Part shown: piece after piece, positions 9,663 to 18,110 of the stretch
Layout of the letters: every line of letters begins with the position of its first letter
Numbering within the stretch: the stretch's first letter is position 1
Assembly (NCBI GenBank): GCA_021772155.1
Contig: JADYXS010000220.1
Span: forward strand, 1-34,134
Length of the DNA: 34,134 nucleotides
Direction of reading: 5' to 3'
Source of the DNA: Candidatus Obscuribacter sp.
Lineage (GTDB): Bacteria > Cyanobacteriota > Vampirovibrionia > Obscuribacterales > Obscuribacteraceae
Program-made: the position numbers and the translations under genes
Notes under the pieces: model-generated
What the model saw: the letters and a program-made list of their open reading frames with translations, nothing else
Databases searched by the model: none
What the model was told of the DNA's origin: nothing

Positions 9663-10061
9663 ATGACAAGACTGCTGCATTACGTGATTCCACCACCGAC
9701 GACGGGCAGTGGTGCTAGTATGTGCAAGAAATCACGATGGGAGTTCTCCCCTTTGGCGCCAAATAAATTGATCCAGCAGGCAGAGGAAACTCTGGCAAGC
9801 TCCGAGACGTTAGATATTAATCTGGCTCGTGAGCTTGTAGCATTGGCTAAGGCTTTAGAAATCGCTTTAATCGAAATGTCCCGGGTCAACTTAGAGCTCA
9901 GGGCAATGGATAGAAACGTGGCAGCGGCCGCCAATACCTTGAGAGACGCCACCGATGCACTCAACCGGGCATACACGCAGGAAGTCATCGTAGACGAAGA
10001 CCAGCTGGCACACACGGTCGATTTGCAGGTAGAACAGGCGAAAGCGACTCTTAGACAGTAG
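9663..10061 (+). CDS. Small helical (coiled-coil) hypothetical protein
   Basis: 132 residues from the first ATG; a second in-frame ATG at 9720 would give a 113-residue protein and may be the true start, since the first 19 residues look non-coding. Neither start has a good ribosome site. The region from about residue 35 on is a long amphipathic helix (LARELVALAKALEIALIEMS, then LRAMDRNVAAAANTLRDATD), typical of coiled-coil or helical-bundle proteins. No known domain was recognised. Its 3' end overlaps the convergent nucleoside-kinase-like gene by 11 bp. Confidence 0.6.
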   Translation: MTRLLHYVIPPPTTGSGASMCKKSRWEFSPLAPNKLIQQAEETLASSETLDINLARELVALAKALEIALIEMSRVNLELRAMDRNVAAAANTLRDATDALNRAYTQEVIVDEDQLAHTVDLQVEQAKATLRQ

Positions 10062-10719
10062 AGCTCAAGTCTAGGATGAAGGACCCGTCGTCACCAAGCT
10101 TCAAAACCCGCGTGGCATGACTGCGGCTGGCCTCAATTAACTTGGCATTTGGCAAATCGGTGCCCTCGACCTTTTCCAAGGCGCCCTCTTCCGAGCGTCC
10201 GCCCAGAACGTGGCGATGAATCAACCGCGGCATAATGACGTCCGATGGCACATCCAAGAACCAAATCTCATCCAGACAGGCACCAATTTGCTTCCACGGC
10301 TCGTGTTGTAGCAACAAATAGTTTCCTTCGACGACGATGACCTTCTGATGCGCCTTCACAACAATCGACTCGGGAGACGGTTCGTCCAGGCTTCTATCAA
10401 ATGATGGACAGCGAGTCTCGGTTAAAGGACTCTGGCGCAGCTTGGCCAGCAACGTGACGAAACCTTGCGCATCAAAAGTTTCAGGAACACCTTTAAGATG
10501 TCGCAAATTTCGCCGATCCAGAATAGCGTTCGGCAAATGGAAACCATCCATCGGCACTATTACCGCAGTGGGTTCTTCGAAGTAAGCGTTCAGTTCAATC
10601 ACTAGATGACTGGCCAACGTACTTTTCCCGGACCCAGGAGCGCCGACAATGCCAAACATAAATCGCTTCTTGGGCTGCAGATCCATCTGAGAAGCAATAT
10701 ATTGGACAAAGTCTCTCAT
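10051..10719 (-). CDS. P-loop nucleoside/nucleotide kinase-family protein (YggC/uridine-kinase-like)
   Basis: A 222-residue P-loop NTPase. Walker A is G26-A-P-G-S-G-K-S-T34. The following PMDGFH segment and the RHLKGVPETFDAQGF segment are typical of the uridine kinase/pantothenate kinase-like group that contains E. coli YggC and FrcK-type sugar kinases. A Walker-B-like VIVVEGNYLLL strand follows, and WFLDVPSDV with RLIHRHVLGGRS looks like the lid arginines. The enzyme should phosphorylate a small hydroxylated molecule with ATP; the exact substrate cannot be told from sequence. GGAG stands 9 bases before the ATG. It lies 39 bp downstream of the Ser/Thr kinase gene on the same strand, so the two may share a transcript. 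Confidence 0.85.
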   Translation of the reverse strand: MRDFVQYIASQMDLQPKKRFMFGIVGAPGSGKSTLASHLVIELNAYFEEPTAVIVPMDGFHLPNAILDRRNLRHLKGVPETFDAQGFVTLLAKLRQSPLTETRCPSFDRSLDEPSPESIVVKAHQKVIVVEGNYLLLQHEPWKQIGACLDEIWFLDVPSDVIMPRLIHRHVLGGRSEEGALEKVEGTDLPNAKLIEASRSHATRVLKLGDDGSFILDLSSTV

Positions 10720-10758
10720 AAGCCGTTTCTCCGCAGAACGCCGCTGGCTGTGGTGCCT

Positions 10759-12672
10759 TTATTTGTCCGATGCCAAATGCTTCGCGCGCCGCTCAAGAGT
10801 GCGCGCCTCAACCTGCCGATTTCGTTTGGCGAGAAAGGCGGCAAGGTTTTCAATACGTTCTGCCAATCTCGGATCGCTCCGTCCATAAACTTTCTCGGAG
10901 ATCGCTATTGACTCCTTGTAATGGTCCTCCGCGCGATCGAAATTTTTATTGTCCTCCTCCGCTCTAGCGAGATTGGACAAATCAATTGCGCAAGCCAAAC
11001 TTATCGGACCACAAATTTCTTGGTCAATTTGCCAGGCCTGTTTCAGTAGCGGTTCCGCTTTAGCTGGCTGATGAAGATAATAATGAACGATTCCTAGTGA
11101 ACGCAAAGCGATCGCTAAATCCGCTTTGCGCGATGCATCGGCTTTCTGTAAAACCGCTACTGCTTTTTGCCCGGCATCGAGTGCAGCAGGCAGATTGTTG
11201 TGGGCTGTATAGATTGAGCACAGTTCACTGAGCAAAATCGCCGATCCTAATTTCTGCCCTTTACTGCTAGTAATTTCAATCGCTTTCTTGCACTGCGCTT
11301 CCGCGGCACCATAGTTACCTTTCTCATATTGAACATGTGCGGATTTCCCCAGCGCTACCGCCTGAGGATCCATAACCTGTATCCGTTGAGGCAAGGACGC
11401 GCGAGTGTCGCCCACCACCATGCGATGATCATTGGTAGACTTGGTCTGAGACTGTGTCATTTTTTCTGTGAAATCGAACGCGAACAGAATAAGGGCTCCC
11501 GCCAATAATCCGCTGACGCCAGCCATTAACAGAGGAAGCAAAAGCACGTTGAATTGCTTAGATCCTGCTGCTGAAACAGGAGCAGTCTTCGCGCGTTGTG
11601 ACACCACCAGAGGATCGAGTTTGTCATCGGACTTCCCAGTTGACTTTACGGTTGATAATCCCTTACTAGACGATTCGCGTGTCTCACTGTTCAGCTCCAT
11701 CCGCGCTTTCTGCAGATCTTCCAAAAGTTCTGACATTGTCTGATACCGTGAGGCAGGCACTTTCGACATCGACTTTGTCACTGCCAAGGCTAGAGATGGC
11801 GGAATTTTCAAATCCGGTCGAACTGCGCCCAGTGGAATTGGATCGTCTGAGACTTGCATGCGAATCACATCAAAGGCTGTCGTTCCGCTAAATGCCGGTT
11901 GCCCGGCCACCGCCTCATACATCACACACCCGAGCGAGTAGATGTCCGCACGGCAATCGAGAGTGCGTCCCATGGCTTGCTCAGGACTGACATAAAGCGG
12001 AGTTCCAAAAACTTCCCCGGTAGCCGTAAGGTCCAGCGCTCCAGCAGGTCCGCGCGTGGTCTGCATTTTCGCAATACCGAAGTCGACAATTTTCAGCTTC
12101 GCCATGCCTTCTTCATGCACGATCAAGATATTGCTCGGCTTTACGTCACGATGAATTACTCCGCGTTCGTGCGTATATTGCAATGCATCAGCGGCTTGAG
12201 AAAACAGTGATATCACCGCATCTAACGACAACCCTCGAGATCGCCTCAGCCTATCGGTCAAACTTTCGCCTTCGAGCAATTCCATTATCAGGTACGGCAC
12301 GCCTTGATCGGTCACACCAAAATCGAGAATGCCAACTATGTTCTCGTGCTCCAGTGCGCCGGCTGTCTTCGCTTCTTGTTGAAAGCGTTTGAAGGTAGAT
12401 TGGTCCGAAACCAAGTGACTCTTGAGGATCTTTATGGCTACCGGCTGATTTAGGGGCTCATAAACCCCGCTATAGACCACGCTCATGGCGCCACGACCGA
12501 GCTTGCCGGTAATTCTGTAGTTCCGCGGCAACATTGTCCCGATCATCGGATCTGGCAGTTCATGGTTGAGCGGTGAACCGTCGAACGGACAGGTTCCGGT
12601 CTTTTGCGGAAATTGCTTTCCGCACTTCGGGCAAATCCCAGTCTGCGCTTGATTATTGACAGTAGTGTCCAA
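10759..12672 (-). CDS. Membrane Ser/Thr protein kinase with N-terminal zinc ribbon and C-terminal TPRs
   Basis: 637 residues from a TTG start at 12672, chosen because AAAGG lies 7 bases upstream and the protein then begins just before its zinc-ribbon-like CPKCG...CPFDG segment (residues 14-32). The Hanks-type kinase domain spans about 52-325: the Gly-rich loop GRGAMSVVY, Lys81 in VAIKIL, the catalytic HRDVKPSN (174-181), DFG (197-199) and GTPLYVSPEQ. All catalytic residues are present, so it should be active. A low-complexity linker leads to one membrane helix (about 375-400), then TPR repeats (about 430-630), presumably extracytoplasmic. It is divergent from the rhomboid gene across 135 bp. 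It probably senses envelope or protein-assembly signals; the substrate is unknown. Confidence 0.9.
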   Translation of the reverse strand: MDTTVNNQAQTGICPKCGKQFPQKTGTCPFDGSPLNHELPDPMIGTMLPRNYRITGKLGRGAMSVVYSGVYEPLNQPVAIKILKSHLVSDQSTFKRFQQEAKTAGALEHENIVGILDFGVTDQGVPYLIMELLEGESLTDRLRRSRGLSLDAVISLFSQAADALQYTHERGVIHRDVKPSNILIVHEEGMAKLKIVDFGIAKMQTTRGPAGALDLTATGEVFGTPLYVSPEQAMGRTLDCRADIYSLGCVMYEAVAGQPAFSGTTAFDVIRMQVSDDPIPLGAVRPDLKIPPSLALAVTKSMSKVPASRYQTMSELLEDLQKARMELNSETRESSSKGLSTVKSTGKSDDKLDPLVVSQRAKTAPVSAAGSKQFNVLLLPLLMAGVSGLLAGALILFAFDFTEKMTQSQTKSTNDHRMVVGDTRASLPQRIQVMDPQAVALGKSAHVQYEKGNYGAAEAQCKKAIEITSSKGQKLGSAILLSELCSIYTAHNNLPAALDAGQKAVAVLQKADASRKADLAIALRSLGIVHYYLHQPAKAEPLLKQAWQIDQEICGPISLACAIDLSNLARAEEDNKNFDRAEDHYKESIAISEKVYGRSDPRLAERIENLAAFLAKRNRQVEARTLERRAKHLASDK

Positions 12673-12807
12673 AACCCCGCCTTTTAGCGTTCCAGATCCG
12701 GAAGAATATTCTATCTGTTCCCGCCAGTGCCGCTTGTTAGTACTTTTTCCTTCCGCAGATGAGATAATCCGCTTACGATTAATCGCAAAGCAGTGCCTAG
12801 AGAATTC

Positions 12808-13620
12808 ATGGCTGACCACGACACAAATGGACCAACAGGGCAACCTTTCAAGATTGATCTTGATAGTGAACCGAGCCCGCCGCCAAAGGCGCAAGCTCAG
12901 GCCGATTTTATGGCAGGGTTCAAAGAAGCACCCGCCACGCCGATAATCATGGCAATCAACTTCTTAGTCTTTGGATTAATGGTCGCAAGCACCGGCGGGC
13001 AAGCCTTCATGTCGCCAACCCAGAGGACGTTGCTCCAATGGGGTGCGGATTATGGACCTTTAGCCTTGACTGGCGAATACTGGCGCACCTTTACAAGCAT
13101 GTTCGTGCATATTGGCATCATCCACATCGCCATGAACATGTACATCCTATGGGATGTTGGACGAATTCTCGAACGGCTGTATGGAACCAGCAAATTCTTG
13201 GTCATATACCTACTGGCTGGGCTGGGCGGAGCGGTTGCCAGTTTGTACTTCAACCCGAATGTTCTCAGTGCCGGGGCATCCGGCGCCGTATTCGGTGCTT
13301 TTGGGGCGCTACTGGCTATCTTTCGCGAACACAACAGTAGCTTTGAGAAGAGCTACATTCAAAGCGCGACCAGGTCAGTGGTCTTTCTGCTCATCTTCAA
13401 CCTACTCTGGGGACTGTCTCAAAAGGGAATCGACAACGCCGCTCATGTCGGCGGCTTCTTTACAGGAGTACTGGCAGGGTTTTCCGTTCTGCCAGCAACT
13501 CTGGGAGATAAGCGATGGAGCGGCAAAAACATTGCGTGGGCGTTGTTCTTGCTAATTATGATTGCCGCGGCCGGTTATGGGGACTATCAGCAATTTAACA
13601 GTCAGCCTCCTATACGCTGA
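12808..13620 (+). CDS. Rhomboid-family intramembrane serine protease
   Basis: 270 residues with a Pro-rich cytosolic N-terminus (about 1-42) and six or seven membrane helices. The rhomboid hallmarks are present: H101, H106 and N110 in the HIGIIHIAMNMY segment, the nucleophile S158 in GASGAVFG, and the catalytic H213 in AAHVGGFF. It should cleave transmembrane substrates in the inner membrane. I use the ATG with AGAGA just upstream rather than the GTG five codons earlier. It is divergent from the membrane kinase gene, and shared control through the 135-bp spacer is possible. Confidence 0.93.
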   Translation: MADHDTNGPTGQPFKIDLDSEPSPPPKAQAQADFMAGFKEAPATPIIMAINFLVFGLMVASTGGQAFMSPTQRTLLQWGADYGPLALTGEYWRTFTSMFVHIGIIHIAMNMYILWDVGRILERLYGTSKFLVIYLLAGLGGAVASLYFNPNVLSAGASGAVFGAFGALLAIFREHNSSFEKSYIQSATRSVVFLLIFNLLWGLSQKGIDNAAHVGGFFTGVLAGFSVLPATLGDKRWSGKNIAWALFLLIMIAAAGYGDYQQFNSQPPIR

Positions 13621-13676
13621 TACCGTCTGCGGTGGGTAGATAAGACAGTGATAAAATCCAAGCACAGGGATCGGTT

Positions 13677-14150
13677 ATGTCGACAGTCATTCTTCTAGAT
13701 CGCCTTCTTGAACAAGCTGGGATCAGCGAGTCTAAAGAGCATGTTCTCGAACAGGCTTCTTACGCAATCAGTAATGTGCAAGAGCGACTGCTCGGACAGT
13801 TCGAAGTATTAGTCAGTGAAATCAGTCAAGAAATTGGACAGCCGGAATTTAATGCATCCACAGCAGAAGCGGGTGAAGGCAAAAATCCGATGCCTGCCTG
13901 GGTAATGGGCGGTACGGCCGCAGATGCGTCAAGGAAAGTTCTGCGCTTGTCCTACTGGAAGCGAGAGAACGGAATCAGTTATGTGATTCTGAGAACAGAG
14001 CTCGATGCGAAGTCCCGGCCGAAGTACTATGATCTGGTTATCGGTGCTCGACGTAGAACCAAGGGCGCGAGAATTACAGTCAACAAAATGCGCACCACCG
14101 ACACGTCATTCATGGGTTGGTTGAAACGCCTGATGGGCGGAGAAAAGTAG
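13677..14150 (+). CDS. Hypothetical protein, 157 aa
   Basis: Unrecognised. AGGGA lies 6 bases before the ATG. The N-terminal half is helical; a Gly-rich linker near residue 65 (AGEGKNPMPAWVMGG) leads to a beta-rich C-terminal part (KVLRLSYWKRENGISYVILR, then YYDLVIGARRR), ending in a basic, Trp-containing tail (GWLKRLMGGEK). No signal peptide or membrane helix. It follows the rhomboid gene by 56 bp on the same strand, and ends 18 bp from the convergent PDZ gene. Confidence 0.75.
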   Translation: MSTVILLDRLLEQAGISESKEHVLEQASYAISNVQERLLGQFEVLVSEISQEIGQPEFNASTAEAGEGKNPMPAWVMGGTAADASRKVLRLSYWKRENGISYVILRTELDAKSRPKYYDLVIGARRRTKGARITVNKMRTTDTSFMGWLKRLMGGEK

Positions 14151-14168
14151 CGGCTCAACTGGGCAGGA

Positions 14169-14504
14169 TCAATAATAGATCTTTCGCAGATCAACTCGTT
14201 CCACGACGACCAAGAATCTTTCGCCGCGGCGTTTCACTTCGAGCTCCACACTGGTTCCCGGTTCGCCGCTGATATGACCAATGCGATCTTTCTGCCCATC
14301 GACCTTGGTCACTTTGTCATCTTTCCTCAGTCCTGCCGCTTCGGCAGGCGAGCCCCGATGTACTTTGCCGATTTGCCCCGCTCCGCTTATGCGCACACCA
14401 ATACGACCTTCAACGTCTGATTTCTCAACGCCTCCTTCCAATGTCTTTGCATGGACAGGAGAACCTAGAAATCCAATCAATATGATTACCGCTGTAATTC
14501 TCAT
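14169..14504 (-). CDS. Small secreted PDZ-domain protein
   Basis: 111 residues. The first 19 form a classic signal peptide (MRITAVIILIGFLGSPVHA, cleavage after A19). About residues 33-108 form a PDZ domain: RIGVRISGAGQIGKVHRGSP carries the carboxylate-binding region, then the AEAAGLRKDDKV turn and the final LVVVERVDL strand. No protease domain is attached, so this is a stand-alone PDZ that could bind protein C-termini in the envelope. Its start lies next to the decayed UdgX gene running in the opposite direction. Confidence 0.85.
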   Translation of the reverse strand: MRITAVIILIGFLGSPVHAKTLEGGVEKSDVEGRIGVRISGAGQIGKVHRGSPAEAAGLRKDDKVTKVDGQKDRIGHISGEPGTSVELEVKRRGERFLVVVERVDLRKIYY

Positions 14505-14595
14505 ACGACCATCACCGTTCCACCGATTGACACTACATACGATGCCTTTTTACTTACTGACGACAATGAATGTTCCGTCGACATTTTGTTCCGTT

Positions 14596-15045
14596 TGTTG
14601 GTGCCGGGAGATCCCCAACATGACTGTTGTATACCATTAGAAGCAAGTTTCCATGCGCTCTTCCGCAGTATATTTAGCGCCCTATGCTCAGTTAGATCAC
14701 ATGTCATCGCAAACAAAAATGAACGATTACAAAACGAATAATAGAGAAACTCGGAGGCAACTGCTTGCAAACCATGGTTGGATGAAGAGATAGCCCCGGT
14801 AAAGCCTACGATTATCGTGTGCCTCGGCGCAACGACGGCACAAACGATCTGCAGAAAATACGAGTTACAGAACAACAAGGACAATTCATCCTTCTGGACT
14901 GCCGGATTATATGATGATTACTGTCCGTCCTTCATCGGTACTGCGGGCAAGGGACGACGAGACGCGTCGAGCAGAAACGGCGTTGTTCGGGGATGATATG
15001 AAGAAAGTCGCTCAAATTATGCTGGAAAAAGATCGGCGATCGTAA
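14596..15045 (+). pseudogene. Decayed UdgX-type uracil-DNA glycosylase
   Basis: Read by hand in three frames. Frame 1 of decay (codons beginning 14598): LVPGDPQHD, like the family's VGEQPGDQED; then LFRSIFSAL; two stops (14706-14711, TAA TAG); then ACKPWLDEEIAPVKPTIIV and CLGATTAQTI, which match the UdgX ACRPWL...VCLGATAAQ segment closely. The next family segment, RVTEQQGQFI, is in another frame (about 14855-14890). The last, SGLPDYMMITVRPSSVLRA and a C-terminal helix ending ...LEKDRRS with TAA at 15043-15045, is in the third. The conserved HPSS of motif 2 reads RPSS. Two frameshifts, two stops and a changed key His make this a dead gene. UdgX enzymes excise uracil from DNA and cross-link to the abasic site. 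Confidence 0.85.
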
Positions 15046-15155
15046 ACAAACTTTGCGTTCGGCTCCATATCGGAACATGTGCTCAGCTTTGTGGTCTGAT
15101 GGATCATGCGACCACTGTGAAGCCCTTTGCATCTGTTCCCGGAGACTTCCTTACT

Positions 15156-15338
15156 ATGAGCCTACTTGAAGAAAAAGAACCGACCATCAGCCTTAAGGCC
15201 ATCGTTGTGTTTGTTAGTCTTTTTGCCTGCGCCACATTTGCAGGAATGTCCGCCATCAACGGAACGCACAGCACACCTTCAACGGCGCAAACCCAGGCGT
15301 TGCCAACTCAGGCGCCCACACAGTCAGGCGCGTTCTAA
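15156..15338 (+). CDS. Small membrane protein, 60 aa
   Basis: A single membrane helix (about residues 13-35, LKAIVVFVSLFACATFAG) follows a short acidic N-terminus; the rest is a Thr/Gln/Pro/Ser-rich tail (STAQTQALPTQAPTQSG). I use the ATG at 15156, with GGAG about 11 bases upstream, rather than the ATG at 15099. No family is recognised. It follows the dead UdgX gene and converges on the HD-Pnk gene. Confidence 0.6.
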   Translation: MSLLEEKEPTISLKAIVVFVSLFACATFAGMSAINGTHSTPSTAQTQALPTQAPTQSGAF

Positions 15339-15379
15339 AGCCGCCTATCTTTCCCTGGGAGCGCTCAGATAAGGAGCGC

Positions 15380-15392
15380 CGGCGTCCCGCCG
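15380..15392. repeat. Short GC hairpin between convergent genes
   Basis: CGGCG and CGCCG pair around a TCC loop in the 95-bp spacer between the small membrane protein gene and the HD-Pnk gene. No T-tract follows on either strand, so it may be a repeat unit (GGAGCGCCGGCGTCCCGCC) rather than an intrinsic terminator. Confidence 0.3.
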
Positions 15393-15433
15393 ACATTTGC
15401 CTCCAAAGCCCAGTTCCAGTGCATTTACACCCT

Positions 15434-16579
15434 TTAACTCACTACCAAGTCGAGGACATGCGCTTCGGTGATGTCCGGCGGTTCCAGCCTGTCGGCGAGC
15501 CGTTCGATAATGTGCTCCGGGACGGCCTCATCACCGCGTGCTTGATTGCGGTCCAGCAGGTCCAAATACGTTGGTGGTTCGACGTAAACTATCCGAACTC
15601 GCGCTTTGTACTCTGCAAAGAAGGAAATCAGCGACGCCCGCACTGACTTGCTTATGTTAGTTGCATTCCATACAAAATTTGTACGCGACCGCAAGAGGTT
15701 TCGAGCGCGAGAACGACCTTCATTTGCTACTTCACTTTGTGGCTCTGACGGATCAACAGATAGTTCCCGGCGAATTTGATCGAGCGAGATGCAGGGCATG
15801 TCAGCCGCATTGGCCTCGACCCAACTGTCTTTACCTGCCCCGGGCAGACCCGACATCAGGATCACCTCAAATAGTGTGTCGTCAAACAACTCGTAGTCAA
15901 TCAGGTCCTTTCCGCTGTGGAAGTACTTGAAACGCGTATGGCTAGAAGCAAAGGACTTTGGCGCTGATACGCAATTTTGCTCTTGGATGAAGTCACGAAA
16001 GAGTGCCACTCGTTCAAGGAAATCGTCGTCTTGTTTCGAAGCCCGCCCCAGGCAATCAGCTTCCGCCATCAATGCAAGCCAATCACATCGCACGCGCATG
16101 GAAGCGGCAATAACTTCTCGCGCTGGCTCCGCCTTATGCCAAAACCAAATCGGCAATCCAGAGTAGCGCACCAGATTTGCCACCATTTCACGAACGGCAA
16201 ACGGAGGAGGCTCATGCAAGAAACTATCGCCACGCCAGAGAATACGCCGTGCGATGTGCGCCCCTTTTTTTGTATGCCCAGGAGAGGCAATGCGCCCGTC
16301 GGCAGTTTCTTGTGTGGTGTAAGGCTTGCCAATATCATGGAGCAAGGCACCAAGAAACACTGCAGTGCGAGCTGTGGCATCAAGTTGCCGCCACTCATCC
16401 AGCTCAGCCAGCTTCCCGCAAACCATGCGAGTATGGGTCGCTACGTCGCCTTCGGCGTGATAGATTTCGTCCTGCATACATCCGACTAATGGTTGCAGCC
16501 AGTCATGCTCTAGCAGAAAATCCCAGGACAACAGCCAATCCGGTGAGTTGGGCGTTAATGGATAGTTGAAACTAGACAT
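15434..16579 (-). CDS. HD-Pnk: HD-domain 2',3'-phosphoesterase / 5'-OH polynucleotide kinase (RNA end healing)
   Basis: 381 residues from the ATG at 16579, which overlaps the stop of the ligase gene by 8 bp (ATGTCTAG), with GGAAG about 10 bases upstream: strong translational coupling. The N-terminal half is an HD domain: H49, then the signature H81-D82 in LGALLHDIGK, H102, and a later D173-E174-type acid in MAEADC. The C-terminal half is a P-loop kinase: GLPGAGKDS (244-252), then SLDQIRREL and the FVWNATNIS strand common to Pnkp-type kinases. This two-domain order is that of HD-Pnk described from Runella slithyformis, which removes 2',3'-cyclic or 3' phosphates and phosphorylates 5'-OH ends of RNA and DNA. 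Its partner ligase is the upstream gene. It should heal RNA ends broken by a ribotoxin or RNase before sealing. Confidence 0.9.
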   Translation of the reverse strand: MSSFNYPLTPNSPDWLLSWDFLLEHDWLQPLVGCMQDEIYHAEGDVATHTRMVCGKLAELDEWRQLDATARTAVFLGALLHDIGKPYTTQETADGRIASPGHTKKGAHIARRILWRGDSFLHEPPPFAVREMVANLVRYSGLPIWFWHKAEPAREVIAASMRVRCDWLALMAEADCLGRASKQDDDFLERVALFRDFIQEQNCVSAPKSFASSHTRFKYFHSGKDLIDYELFDDTLFEVILMSGLPGAGKDSWVEANAADMPCISLDQIRRELSVDPSEPQSEVANEGRSRARNLLRSRTNFVWNATNISKSVRASLISFFAEYKARVRIVYVEPPTYLDLLDRNQARGDEAVPEHIIERLADRLEPPDITEAHVLDLVVS

Positions 16580-17318
16580 AGCTATGCACTTCCGCATCAA
16601 ACATGTCGATTCCCTCGATCAACTTGTTTGCAACGATCGGTCGATCCAGCCAATGGCTCCCTGAGTTGTCTACTGCTGCAAGGAAGCTCGCGCGCACGAA
16701 TTTATAGCGCTCCAGTACAACATCATCTTCTTCGACCTTGATATATAGCCCTTCCATATCGTTTCCGATTTCCGTGTTTCTTTGTTCATCGCTGATGAAC
16801 ATCGATTTAGTAGCAAGACATGCAAGCTGGTTCAGTGAGTGTAGATGTCCTGCAAAAAGCACGGGAGCCGGTAGTATCGGCAGCCCAGCAAGAAGTGCTC
16901 GTCGACGTTCTGTGCTTAGATAAACGTTGGTATTCCGATCAAAAACGTCATACTCGAACCAGTAATGAGTAAGCATGTCATAGAAGATCGTGTGCTTAGC
17001 AAATAGCCATTCTCCGTAAACTATGTATCGTTGACCTATTGCTGATCCAATTGCTTCAGAATGGGCCGCCGCCCAAGCCTTGAACATATCGAAGTGGCGC
17101 TCTCGCGGTCCACCTGTCAAATAGTGCCCGCGGCTCTGCAGCAGCAAATGTCCATCCTCGTCAAAACTCAAGGCCGAATTGGCACCATCCAATTTCTCTT
17201 CGACAACTACAAATTGTCGCTCAAGTGCACTAAATGGCACCGCGTCAAGATCCTCATCGCCGGGCTGTGAACGAGAACCTTCGATGTGGCGAGTACGAGG
17301 ATACTTAATCAGTTGCAC
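16572..17318 (-). CDS. ATP-dependent RNA ligase (nucleotidyltransferase, RNA end sealing)
   Basis: 248 residues, with the GTG start supported by TAGGAG 5 bases upstream. All covalent nucleotidyltransferase motifs are visible in order: motif I K42-L-D-G45 (adenylated lysine), SRG (62-64), YGEWL (101-105), FEYDVFD (121-127), EGLYIK (189-194) and YKFVR (205-209). The compact size without an OB fold recalls small Rnl2-like RNA ligases. It should join 3'-OH and 5'-phosphate RNA ends using ATP. It is the middle gene of the operon methyltransferase, ligase, HD-Pnk: 8 bp after the methyltransferase stop and overlapping the HD-Pnk start. A DNA ligase role is less likely given the partner but cannot be excluded. 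Confidence 0.9.
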   Translation of the reverse strand: MQLIKYPRTRHIEGSRSQPGDEDLDAVPFSALERQFVVVEEKLDGANSALSFDEDGHLLLQSRGHYLTGGPRERHFDMFKAWAAAHSEAIGSAIGQRYIVYGEWLFAKHTIFYDMLTHYWFEYDVFDRNTNVYLSTERRRALLAGLPILPAPVLFAGHLHSLNQLACLATKSMFISDEQRNTEIGNDMEGLYIKVEEDDVVLERYKFVRASFLAAVDNSGSHWLDRPIVANKLIEGIDMFDAEVHSYV

Positions 17319-17326
17319 TTATACTC

Positions 17327-18019
17327 CTAAACGGATATCACCAGAATCATTTCACTTAGCGTGTACTGGGCCTTAACAGCTCGAGCACCGGCCTGCATCG
17401 CCAGGTCGCGAAGCCCGGACTCGTCAAACAAGTGGATGTGTTCCGGATTATCATCTTCATGTTTGGGCACCGATATTATGACGAAGCGCGATGAGACTCG
17501 CACAAACTCCGATAAAGCTTTTGCAGCTAAAGGGATGTGTTCCAACACCTCTAACGCGCTTACAACGTCAAATGACTTGTCAGGAAAACGCAAGTCTGTA
17601 GCGTCCATTTGTAGCGCTTGGATATTTGATACGCCTCCGGTGCAAACAGCATTGATATCCCGCACCCGATCCGCATTGATCTCAGCGCAAGTTATCTTCA
17701 AGTCCGGCATAGCGTCGGCTAATGGCCAGAGAAATGTACCGCGTCCGCTGCCGATGTCCAGTACGCTGGTCGGTGCCAACCCACGTAAAATACCCACGAC
17801 TCGCGTTACTCGCTGGAGCCCGATCGTTTTCTTGAACTTATGCAATTTCAATCCGGCGCTCTTTCCCAAATCGAATATCGCTTGCAGATCCTCGGCAGAA
17901 AGTTGATCCAACGCTCGATTGAAGAGCCGTTCATTAGCCGCCGAACAGTTCGCCAACCGCCCACGAATGAACGCAGCCGCCAAGCGCTGATGGAAACCGA
18001 GTATTGCTTCGGCAGTCAT
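17327..18019 (-). CDS. Class I SAM-dependent methyltransferase in the RNA-repair operon
   Basis: 230 residues. A helical N-terminus (1-80) is followed by a Rossmann methyltransferase: motif I VLDIGSGRG (86-94), the acidic end of strand 2 in TCAEINADRV, DATDLRF, and SALEVLEHIP (155-163). It then has NPEHIHLF (191-198). The E157-x-x-E160-H161 and H194-x-H196 arrangement is reminiscent of the metal site of Hen1, the 2'-O-methyltransferase of Pnkp/Hen1 RNA repair, but EVLEH and PEHxHLF also occur in ordinary type-11 methyltransferases. Position first in the operon, 8 bp before the ligase, suggests it marks repaired RNA or a 3' end. The substrate is not established. No clear ribosome site precedes the ATG. 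Confidence 0.85.
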   Translation of the reverse strand: MTAEAILGFHQRLAAAFIRGRLANCSAANERLFNRALDQLSAEDLQAIFDLGKSAGLKLHKFKKTIGLQRVTRVVGILRGLAPTSVLDIGSGRGTFLWPLADAMPDLKITCAEINADRVRDINAVCTGGVSNIQALQMDATDLRFPDKSFDVVSALEVLEHIPLAAKALSEFVRVSSRFVIISVPKHEDDNPEHIHLFDESGLRDLAMQAGARAVKAQYTLSEMILVISV

Positions 18020-18110
18020 GTTTGCCAGAATAGCACGACCGGACGGGCCGCTAAGTCTAGGCTATGAAACGGACACGGCCGTTAATGGAAGCAAGCAACG
18101 CACCAAAATC

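Noticed and set aside
14501-14884. A 127-codon minus-strand reading frame
   Set aside because: It is antisense to the decayed UdgX gene and has no protein-like pattern; the plus-strand UdgX remains explain the region.
14778-14996. A short plus-strand reading as a real gene
   Set aside because: It is only the middle fragment of the UdgX pseudogene, running out of the conserved frame after the AQTI segment.
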